Assembly (NCBI GenBank): GCA_030649835.1
Contig: JAUSES010000063.1
Coordinates: forward strand, 1-52,066
Source of the DNA: a bacterium
GTDB lineage: Bacteria; Patescibacteriota; Minisyncoccia; Phycocordibacterales; UBA1550
Length of the DNA: 52,066 bases
Direction: 5' to 3'
The notes beneath the pieces are model-generated. The model saw nothing but the letters and a program-made list of their open reading frames with translations, was not told the origin of the DNA and did not search any database. The position numbers were made by a program, and so were the translations under genes. Positions 30,601 to 38,165 of this stretch are shown here, piece after piece (position 1 is the first letter of the stretch; each line of letters opens with the position of its first letter).

Positions 30601-31752
30601 ATGGCTCTCGCAATCGGCATCGTCGGTCTCCCCAACGTGGGCAAGTCGACTCTATTTAACGCATTAACGAAGAAATCCGTCCCAGCGGAGAATTACCCGT
30701 TTTGCACTATTGACCCATCCGTGGGTGTTGTTGCTGTGCCTGACGAGCGCTTACACAAGCTCGCAGACTTTTCAAAAACACAAAAGACAATCCCCGCAGC
30801 GGTGGAGTTTGTGGACATTGCAGGTCTTGTAAAAGGCGCAAGCGAGGGGGAGGGTCTAGGCAATCAGTTTCTTTCAAACATTCGCGAGACGGATGCCATT
30901 GCGGAGGTAGTACGTATTTTTGAAGATGACAATGTGATACATGTGCATGGCAAAGTGGATCCAGTGTCTGATATTGAAACTATTAACCTTGAGCTTATTC
31001 TTGCCGATGAACAAACAGTAACGAAGCGTCTCGTTAACATTGAAAAAGAGGTGAAGAGGGGAGACAAGGCTGCAGGAAAAGAAAAGGAGATCCTCCTGAG
31101 AATCGCAGAGGCATTAGCGCAAGGGAAACTTGCTCACGGAGTCCATTTAACGGAGGAAGAAGCGCCTATGGTGCGGAGTCTGCACCTCCTCACAATGAAA
31201 CCTATTTTGTATGTATTAAATAAAAAAGCTGGCGGAAAAAATTTGGACGAGATTTACCCCGTTAGAGGCCCCGAGGGCTCGCAGGGAGCACCCGCCTCTA
31301 ACGGGGCGGGGGACGTACGATTTGAAAAACTCCTTGAATACCTTAAAACTCTCAAGGCTCATTATGTCATTGTAGATGCAGGTGTGGAGCAGGAGCTCGC
31401 TGCCTTCGAGGGTGAAGAAAAAGAAATGTTCCGTACAGAGCTCGGTTCCAAAAAAGACGGCATCAATGACCTCATCACCAAAGGTTACGAAATGCTTGGT
31501 CTTGAAACATATTTTACAACAGGAGAAAAAGAAACCCGTGCATGGACAATAAAAAAAGGAAGCACCGCGCCGGTAGCAGGTATGGCAATCCACACCGACT
31601 TCAAAGATAAATTCATTCGCGCAGAAGTGATTTTCTGGAAGGACCTGCTCGATGCCGGTTCTTTTGCAAATGCGAAGGAGAAGGGGATGTTGAGGATAGA
31701 AGGGAAGGAGTATGTTGTCCGCGACGGCGATGTGATTGAGTTTAGAGTGTAA
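30601..31752 (+). CDS. ychF: Redox-regulated ATPase YchF (Obg-like)
   Basis: [45 protein letters not shown]-terminal TGS-like domain. Confidence 0.97.
   Translation: MALAIGIVGLPNVGKSTLFNALTKKSVPAENYPFCTIDPSVGVVAVPDERLHKLADFSKTQKTIPAAVEFVDIAGLVKGASEGEGLGNQFLSNIRETDAIAEVVRIFEDDNVIHVHGKVDPVSDIETINLELILADEQTVTKRLVNIEKEVKRGDKAAGKEKEILLRIAEALAQGKLAHGVHLTEEEAPMVRSLHLLTMKPILYVLNKKAGGKNLDEIYPVRGPEGSQGAPASNGAGDVRFEKLLEYLKTLKAHYVIVDAGVEQELAAFEGEEKEMFRTELGSKKDGINDLITKGYEMLGLETYFTTGEKETRAWTIKKGSTAPVAGMAIHTDFKDKFIRAEVIFWKDLLDAGSFANAKEKGMLRIEGKEYVVRDGDVIEFRV
31257..31306 (+). repeat. CCCGTTAGA inverted-repeat element, copy E4 (minimal, in frame in ychF)
   Basis: CCCCGTTAGAGGC (31257-31269) / GCCTCTAACGGGG (31294-31306); encodes [18 protein letters not shown]. 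Confidence 0.92.
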
Positions 31753-31771
31753 GTATTGTATAATCTAGCAC

Positions 31772-32095
31772 ATGAATCGTTCATATTTAATAGGTGGCTT
31801 GTTTATTGTTGTTTATGTGTATTGGATGACAATTGGAGGAACGATTTTTGTTTTGTTCGGGAGGTGTATGATTATTTCTGGGATCGTCTATTTTTTGTGT
31901 TCATTTAGTTCTGCATTTTCTAATAATTACATAAAAACTTCATTAGGTTTGAATTTGGTCTACCTTATTACTTTACCCATTCTTATTTTTCTTGTTAATA
32001 TTAACCAACTAGTTCTTTTTAGCTCGGCTCTCCTATTCATCGGAATCATCAAAGGTTTTTTTAATTTATCAAAACCACACAGTATTGTTTCATAA
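31772..32095 (+). CDS. Hypothetical membrane protein
   Basis: Hydrophobic ORF. Confidence 0.55.
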   Translation: MNRSYLIGGLFIVVYVYWMTIGGTIFVLFGRCMIISGIVYFLCSFSSAFSNNYIKTSLGLNLVYLITLPILIFLVNINQLVLFSSALLFIGIIKGFFNLSKPHSIVS

Positions 32096-32131
32096 ATTTG
32101 ACAAACGGCACACTTTTGATACACTAACTAC

Positions 32132-32356
32132 ATGACTACCACAAAACGAAGATTGAACATAACACTTGCGCCTGAGGTTGAAAAAATCATAACCGCGATT
32201 GCGAAGCGTGACCGCGTGCCCGAAGCGACTAAAATCAGTGAGCTTTTGAACATATCGCTCGCCATGGAGGAAGACAGAGCCTTTTCTTTACTTGGAGAGA
32301 GTAGATTAAAGGATAAAGGTAAAATGCTCACTCACGCCCAAGTGTGGGGTAAATAG
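32132..32356 (+). CDS. Antitoxin-like protein
   Basis: RLNITLAPEVEKIITAIAKRDRVPEATKISELL; immediately upstream of a RelE-like toxin. Confidence 0.72.
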   Translation: MTTTKRRLNITLAPEVEKIITAIAKRDRVPEATKISELLNISLAMEEDRAFSLLGESRLKDKGKMLTHAQVWGK

Positions 32357-32359
32357 AAT

Positions 32360-32629
32360 ATGTTCGAAATATCCTACCATAAAAAAGTAGCAGATGATGT
32401 TTCTGTTATTTCGTTATCGAACAAAAATGCGATAAGAAAGGCAATAGAAGAAAGGCTCACGACTGCCCCAGAATTTTTCGGCAAACCCCTCCAGTTTTCA
32501 TTGTCAGGGCTTCGAAGTTTACGGATGGGGGATTATCGTGTTATTTTTCAAATAAAGAAAAAAGAAGTGTTTATATTTTTGATCTCCCATCGATCTGTGG
32601 TGTATAAGTTGATAAATAATCGAATCTAG
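32360..32629 (+). CDS. RelE/ParE-type toxin
   Basis: PLQFSLSGLRSLRMGDYRVIFQIKKKEVFIFLISHRSVVYK. Confidence 0.88.
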   Translation: MFEISYHKKVADDVSVISLSNKNAIRKAIEERLTTAPEFFGKPLQFSLSGLRSLRMGDYRVIFQIKKKEVFIFLISHRSVVYKLINNRI

Positions 32630-32727
32630 TAAAATAAAAAACTGTACAAACACATCGTATCTGGCACAATTTTAGACACGGAGGGTTAGACAAAAATAGT
32701 TAGTGACATGATATAATAATTCAATAC

Positions 32728-33354
32728 ATGGAATATTTAGCGTTAATTGGTACAGTAACTATGGTTCACTTATTGGCGGTTATAAGCCCAGGGCCTGATT
32801 TTATTATTGCTGTAAAAAATTCCCTTTCATATTCACGAAAAACAGGAATATGGACATCCGTTGGATTTGCAATGGGTATTTCTGTACATATTTTCTATTG
32901 CGTTGCTGGACTAGCGGTTCTTATTTCACAGTCAATTTTGCTGTTCAATATTATAAAATTAATTGGAGCGGGATACTTAATTTACCTTGGTGTAAAAGCC
33001 GTTCTTTCAAAATCAACAAAAATTGAGATTGAATCCCTAAAACAAAAAAATGATATATCAGCACTTGAGGCAGTCAAAATTGGGTTTCTTACAAACGTGC
33101 TCAACCCAAAAGCAACCTTGTTTTTCTTGAGTTTGTTTACGCTCGTAATTTCTCCAAATGTACCAAAAGTTGTACTTGTAGTTTTAAGCATAATAATGAT
33201 CGTAAATACTGCAATTTGGTTTTCTTTGGTAGCACTATTTTTCACCCAAAAGAAAGTGGTTTCTGTTTTTAGCAAGTTTCAAGGTATTTTTAATAAAATT
33301 TTTGGGAGTCTTTTAATTGCCCTAGGGATAAAAATAGCACTTAGTCAGAAATAA
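32728..33354 (+). CDS. LysE family translocator
   Basis: LLAVISPGPDFIIAVKNSLSYSRKTGIWTSVGFAMGISVHI, FLTNVLNPKATLFFLSLFT. Confidence 0.93.
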   Translation: MEYLALIGTVTMVHLLAVISPGPDFIIAVKNSLSYSRKTGIWTSVGFAMGISVHIFYCVAGLAVLISQSILLFNIIKLIGAGYLIYLGVKAVLSKSTKIEIESLKQKNDISALEAVKIGFLTNVLNPKATLFFLSLFTLVISPNVPKVVLVVLSIIMIVNTAIWFSLVALFFTQKKVVSVFSKFQGIFNKIFGSLLIALGIKIALSQK

Positions 33355-33407
33355 TTTAAAACCTAAACAGATTGTAGGTTTTTAAATAAGGTGATAGGGT
33401 TTAGGAA

Positions 33408-33683
33408 ATGAACAGCAAGGAAATTTTAAAATCTGAAGGGTTTGCTAATGTGTATGAATGGCACGATGAACCCAATGTTGAGTATTCGAAGCACGAACAC
33501 AAGGGCAAGGTTACGATTTTTGTCATAAAAGGTGACGTGACTTTTATCTTTAAAAATGGGGAGGAAAAGATAATATGCTCAGGCGAGCGCCTCGATGTTC
33601 CTATTGGGATTGAGCACTCCGCGATTATTGGGCCTAAGGGGTGCGATTATGTTGTCGGTGAAATGATAAAAGGAGATTCATAG
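33408..33683 (+). CDS. Cupin domain protein
   Basis: VEYSKHEHKGKVTIFVIKGDVTFIFKNGEEKIICSGERLDVPIGIEHSAII. Confidence 0.85.
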   Translation: MNSKEILKSEGFANVYEWHDEPNVEYSKHEHKGKVTIFVIKGDVTFIFKNGEEKIICSGERLDVPIGIEHSAIIGPKGCDYVVGEMIKGDS

Positions 33684-33707
33684 GTCATGAAATCAGGAAG
33701 GTCCTTT

Positions 33708-33751
33708 AAAGTAGCAGCCCCTTATTTGCATAAATAAGGGGCTGCTACTTT
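33708..33751. terminator. Perfect 20-bp hairpin, probable bidirectional terminator
   Basis: AAAGTAGCAGCCCCTTATTT-GCAT-AAATAAGGGGCTGCTACTTT. Confidence 0.8.
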
Positions 33752-33866
33752 CCTCAGAGCGAGGTAAATTGTTTTTTATGGGGTTGTGAGTGTGTCGACA
33801 CGAACACTTCAGGCTTTTTTAAGCTTCAAAAAAGTCGTACCATAAAAAAGATTTAGCGAGCGGTAT

Positions 33867-35141
33867 TTACTTCCTCACAAACGCTTCTCTAGGCGACAGT
33901 TTTGAGGCGTTGCGCGCTGGCCAGTAGCCGGAGATGAGGCCGATGCAGGAGGAGAGTACGAGTGTCGCTACCGCAAACCACACGGGGGTAATGAAAAGCG
34001 TGAGCGCCTTGCTCCCGTGGCTTTGAGAAAGGGTGCTCATGGCAAAGTTGATAATGGACCCCGTGCCAATACCTAGCGTGATGCCAGAAATTCCCCCAAG
34101 AAAACCAATCATAAAGGACTCCATAAGAAAAAGATTTTGCACATCGCCGTCTGTGGCGCCGAGGGACTTCATTACGCCCACTTCGTAAATACGCTCAAGG
34201 AACCCCACGATCATGGTGTTGAACATACCGATAGCAGACACAATGAGCGCTGCAGTACCAAACACGAGGAGTACGGTGGTGATGGCGTTGGTGATTTTTT
34301 TCGCATCGCGCACGAGCTGTGCCTTTGCGCTCACAATAAAACCAAACTCGCTTCCTTCGCCACCGAGCGTTTCGGTGAGCACGTCCACGTCGTCGGGGGT
34401 TGCCGCCCTGATCAACATATTTCTAAAAAGCGTGGGCTCTTTTGGTACGGCAGAGTAGGGGAGATAAATAAGCGGAGGTTCCTTTTCGTCGGTAAGAATT
34501 CCTGAGATTAAAATTTTTGAAACTAAGACCTCTTCCGTAGTACCATCTATTTTGGGGTAGTATACTTTTCCACTCACTTCTTTTCCAATGAGGCTCGCGC
34601 GTGGGGTACTGCTTGCGATGCCAAATATTTGAAGCGCTTGCTCAGAAACTATCACCCCAGGCGCCTCTGCGGTAAATACATTTCCAATGTCAGGAGTGAG
34701 GCCTGAAAATTTAAAATACGATGGTTGTACTATTTTTGTATCAATGATTCCCGGAGTCTGTTTGCCATAAGATATTTCACCTGAGTACTCTGCAATAGGC
34801 GTGAGTGCATCTACCCCCGGCAAGGCTTTTATTTTTGCAATCGTTTCTGTATCAATGAGTTTTTTGCTTTCAGGAGTGTAGGAAACATCGAGAGTCAAAA
34901 GTGCGGACTCACCTGAGGTAAGGTTGCCTACCAAAAGGTTTTGAAGTCCGTAGCCGAGCGACACGAGAAAAACAACGGTGCCGATACCCACCGACATACC
35001 GAGCACGGTCAAAATAGTACGCGTAGGTTTAGTGCGAAAAACGCGGAGCGAAAGTTTGAGGAGGTCCCATGCCGAAAGACTATGGTCGGTCTTTACTTCC
35101 AGTTTTTTAGGTGCAGAATAATTGTTTGGGGGTTGTTCCAT
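33867..35141 (-). CDS. MacB-like ABC transporter permease (FtsX domain)
   Basis: FRTKPTRTILTVLGMSVGIGTVVFLVSLGYGLQ, FLERIYEVGVMKSLGATDGDV. Confidence 0.9.
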   Translation of the reverse strand: MEQPPNNYSAPKKLEVKTDHSLSAWDLLKLSLRVFRTKPTRTILTVLGMSVGIGTVVFLVSLGYGLQNLLVGNLTSGESALLTLDVSYTPESKKLIDTETIAKIKALPGVDALTPIAEYSGEISYGKQTPGIIDTKIVQPSYFKFSGLTPDIGNVFTAEAPGVIVSEQALQIFGIASSTPRASLIGKEVSGKVYYPKIDGTTEEVLVSKILISGILTDEKEPPLIYLPYSAVPKEPTLFRNMLIRAATPDDVDVLTETLGGEGSEFGFIVSAKAQLVRDAKKITNAITTVLLVFGTAALIVSAIGMFNTMIVGFLERIYEVGVMKSLGATDGDVQNLFLMESFMIGFLGGISGITLGIGTGSIINFAMSTLSQSHGSKALTLFITPVWFAVATLVLSSCIGLISGYWPARNASKLSPREAFVRK

Positions 35142-35152
35142 TTTTTATATTT

Positions 35153-36454
35153 CTAATGAAAAACTTGATAGTGCTTTCCAGTGAGCATCGCCTCAAGGCG
35201 CTCCGAGGCAGTCCGCACGGTGCCAGAGGCAAGCCCGACACCGAAGCTTGAGCGCGAAAGCTCCAGCACCTGAATGAAATTTTCAGGGCTAATGATATTT
35301 CGGAAACGGTCTTCTACGGCCTCATCAAAGCGAACAATTTGTATGTCAGAAAGCACACCACGGTAGTCTTCCAAAAGCCACGAACGGATTTTTGCCACTT
35401 CTTCAGCAAGGGGAGTCTCGGGATCTTTTTCAAGCTCTTTGTAAAGGTCTTCAATTTCTTTTCGTTTCTCCACAAGGTCTTCTACGGTGAGCGCTATCTT
35501 GTTGGCGCGCTGTTTCCAGAGCCCTACACCACCATCCTTAAACGGGCTGTCGAGAAAATCAATAAATGTCGGTGTATCAATCTCCCCTGAAAGTCGTTTG
35601 GACAGAAATAGCTCAAATCGTTTTATTTCCTTGCCTGAAAACCCACGCATGAGCATGTAGGAGAGCGAGCGTGCCATGAGGCGCTCAGGAGTGACTTCGG
35701 GGAATAGGTTGTGGTAGAGATGCTCGGAAAGTGTTTTTTGAACCGCTTCCTTTTTTGCGGACTCTTCTTTTTTTATCATCTCTCCGTCTTTTAAATAAAA
35801 AATAGTTTTTGCATCACGAAGGCTCCATGACTCGTGTGTAACCATAATGATAGTGCGCCCATCTTTTTCGTTGAGTTCTTTCAAAAACTCAAGCGCCTTG
35901 TTTGCGTTTTCTGAGTCGAGGTTACCCAGTGGCTCATCTGCGATGATAAGTGGCGGATTGTTGGCAAGCGCGCGGGCGATACTCACGCGCTGTTGTTGTC
36001 CACCAGAAAGCTCTGAGGGGAAACGCTCCGCATACTTTGTCATATTAAATCGATCAAGAAGTTTCATCGCTTCTTTCCTTCGTCGCTCCACAGTGATACC
36101 GAGAAATGCCATCGGCAAAGCCACGTTGTCGAGGACGGAAAGTGAAGGGAGGAGGTTGAACTGTTGAAAAATAATTCCCACACCGATTTGGCGATACACC
36201 GCGAGTTCTTTTTTTGAAAGTCCACGCAAGTCGCGGTTGTTGATGAGGATGTGCCCTTCGTCAGCGTTTTCGGTTTCGATACCGCCAATCAAATACGTGA
36301 GTGTCGTCTTGCCACAGCCCGATGGTCCAAAAAATGCCGCATAGCCCCCGCGCTCAATTTCAAGATTAATATTTTTAAGTGCATGCACCTCCGACGGCAA
36401 CCCGCGGTTGTAGTAGAAGTTGATGTTTTCAAGTTTTACAAGGGGGGTAGGCAT
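35153..36454 (-). CDS. ABC transporter ATP-binding protein with C-terminal extension
   Basis: FGPSGCGKTTLTYLIGG, LSGGQQQRVSIARALANNPPLIIADEPLGNLDSENA. Confidence 0.93.
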   Translation of the reverse strand: MPTPLVKLENINFYYNRGLPSEVHALKNINLEIERGGYAAFFGPSGCGKTTLTYLIGGIETENADEGHILINNRDLRGLSKKELAVYRQIGVGIIFQQFNLLPSLSVLDNVALPMAFLGITVERRRKEAMKLLDRFNMTKYAERFPSELSGGQQQRVSIARALANNPPLIIADEPLGNLDSENANKALEFLKELNEKDGRTIIMVTHESWSLRDAKTIFYLKDGEMIKKEESAKKEAVQKTLSEHLYHNLFPEVTPERLMARSLSYMLMRGFSGKEIKRFELFLSKRLSGEIDTPTFIDFLDSPFKDGGVGLWKQRANKIALTVEDLVEKRKEIEDLYKELEKDPETPLAEEVAKIRSWLLEDYRGVLSDIQIVRFDEAVEDRFRNIISPENFIQVLELSRSSFGVGLASGTVRTASERLEAMLTGKHYQVFH

Positions 36455-36465
36455 GATTTTATATC

Positions 36466-36894
36466 TTACGAATTATCGAACGAACGAATAATATCGATAA
36501 TGTCTTGTGGCATGTTCTCACCTTTTTTGAGGTACATTTCAGCACCAAGTTCAAGCGCTTGAGTACGGTACTCGTCTTCGTTGTAGCCTGAAAAAACAAT
36601 CACTCGGATTGCTTGTGTCGCTGGTGTTTCTTTTAGACGCTTAAGAAGCGAAAACCCCGCCTCCGCGCTTGTTTCTATTTTTCCATCTTTTTCAAACGGC
36701 ATGACGAGTCCAGTAAAAATAATATCGGGCTTCGTTGCAGGATTTTCAATAAACACAAACGCCTCACGCATGTTCCCCACTGTGGTCAGTGCGTATTTGT
36801 CATCAAGTCCGTGGAGCCAGAACACATTTGAAAACATGAGACGCACAATTTCGTTGTCGTCGATGAGGAGTATCTTCTTTTTCTGCATTTCCAT
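36466..36894 (-). CDS. Response regulator receiver protein
   Basis: KKILLIDDNEIVRLMFSNVF, VIVFSGYNEDEYRTQALELGAEMYLKKGE. Confidence 0.85.
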   Translation of the reverse strand: MEMQKKKILLIDDNEIVRLMFSNVFWLHGLDDKYALTTVGNMREAFVFIENPATKPDIIFTGLVMPFEKDGKIETSAEAGFSLLKRLKETPATQAIRVIVFSGYNEDEYRTQALELGAEMYLKKGENMPQDIIDIIRSFDNS

Positions 36895-36978
36895 TGCTCC
36901 TATTCTATCATAGAGTAGTCGTGTCATGGAAGCAGTATAGAGCTTGCGCTGAAAAAGTGCGCAAGGTACAATTACATA

Positions 36979-37968
36979 ATGGAAACAACAGAAAAATTGA
37001 AAACAACCCCAAAAGACTTTTTTATTCATTTAGGTGTCTTGGTGGCGCTGTATATAAGCGTGGTAAGCATTCTGACCCTCATCTTTAGTATCATTGATCA
37101 AGTTTATCCAAAAGAGTTCGGCTACACCGACCCGTATGCTGGTGGGGTAAGCCTCGCCATGGCGATGCTTATCGTGGCATTTCCACTTTGTGTGCTTTTT
37201 ACTCGCGCACTTTCAAAAGAAGAGATGATTGTTCCCGAGAAGCGCAACCTATGGGCGCGCAAAGCGATTACCTACTGTACGCTCTTTATTGCAATAGTCG
37301 TGGTAGCAATTGACCTCATCGTGCTCCTCAATAGTTTTTTCTCTGGGGAAGAGATCACGCTGTCGTTTGCGCTTAAGGTTCTTTTTATCATTTTAGTAAT
37401 TGGGTCGGTGGCGGGTTACTATCTGTATGATCTTCGTCGTAAACCAGATGACGATGGAGAGCGCGTGCAGAGGTGGTATGCGTATGGTTCAGCTGTCGCT
37501 ATTGTTGTCGCATTTTCGTTTGGTTTTTATGTGATGGGCTCACCTGCATCTCAAAAACAAAAACGATACGATACAGAGCGCATTTCTAGTTTGCAGACGA
37601 TTCAATATCAAATTATTTCCTACTGGCAAGCAAAGCGAAAACTTCCGGCAACGCTCGATGAAATGAATGACCCCTTGAGTGGTGTCGTGGTTCCGCGTGA
37701 TCCTAAAACGCAAACACCTTATGACTACATCACAAAAGGAAAGCTTTCATTTCAGCTTTGTGCAAATTTTGAAAGAGACATGATGAATACCTCCACGTAT
37801 GATAGTGGCATGACCATGCGCACGCCATATCCCTACAAGGGTGGAGTTAACGAAAACTGGCAGCACGGTATCGGAAGAGTGTGCTTTGACCGCACCATTG
37901 ATCCTGAATTTTATCCTCCAGCTAATCTAATAGAAAAACCAGTTCCATCTCCCGCGTTTATTCAGTAA
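36979..37968 (+). CDS. DUF5671-like membrane protein
   Basis: Multiple TM helices then a periplasmic-like domain with a DPLSG...PRDPKT motif. Confidence 0.65.
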   Translation: METTEKLKTTPKDFFIHLGVLVALYISVVSILTLIFSIIDQVYPKEFGYTDPYAGGVSLAMAMLIVAFPLCVLFTRALSKEEMIVPEKRNLWARKAITYCTLFIAIVVVAIDLIVLLNSFFSGEEITLSFALKVLFIILVIGSVAGYYLYDLRRKPDDDGERVQRWYAYGSAVAIVVAFSFGFYVMGSPASQKQKRYDTERISSLQTIQYQIISYWQAKRKLPATLDEMNDPLSGVVVPRDPKTQTPYDYITKGKLSFQLCANFERDMMNTSTYDSGMTMRTPYPYKGGVNENWQHGIGRVCFDRTIDPEFYPPANLIEKPVPSPAFIQ

Positions 37969-37991
37969 ATTAACTTCAGAAGTCGTTCCGC

Positions 37992-38063
37992 GTCTTTGCG
38001 AGGAGGCACGACGAAGCAATCCAGAATTAACCCATGGATTGCTTCGCTATCGCTCGCAAAGAC
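37992..38063. repeat. REP-like inverted repeat, full copy
   Basis: GTCTTTGCGAGGAGGCACGACGAAGCAATCCAG ... TGGATTGCTTCGCTATCGCTCGCAAAGAC. Confidence 0.92.
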
Positions 38064-38125
38064 TCATAGACTCTTTCGTGCCCCACCGCACCCTCTTTTA
38101 ATAGCGCTAGTAAAGAACGATTTTC

Positions 38126-38157
38126 AAACCCCCGCCTTTGCTCAAAGGCGGGGGTTT
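38126..38157 (+). terminator. GC-rich hairpin 8 nt upstream of leuS ATG (terminator/attenuator-like)
   Basis: AAACCCCCGCCTTT-GCTC-AAAGGCGGGGGTTT. Confidence 0.75.
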
Positions 38158-38165
38158 GTTACAAT

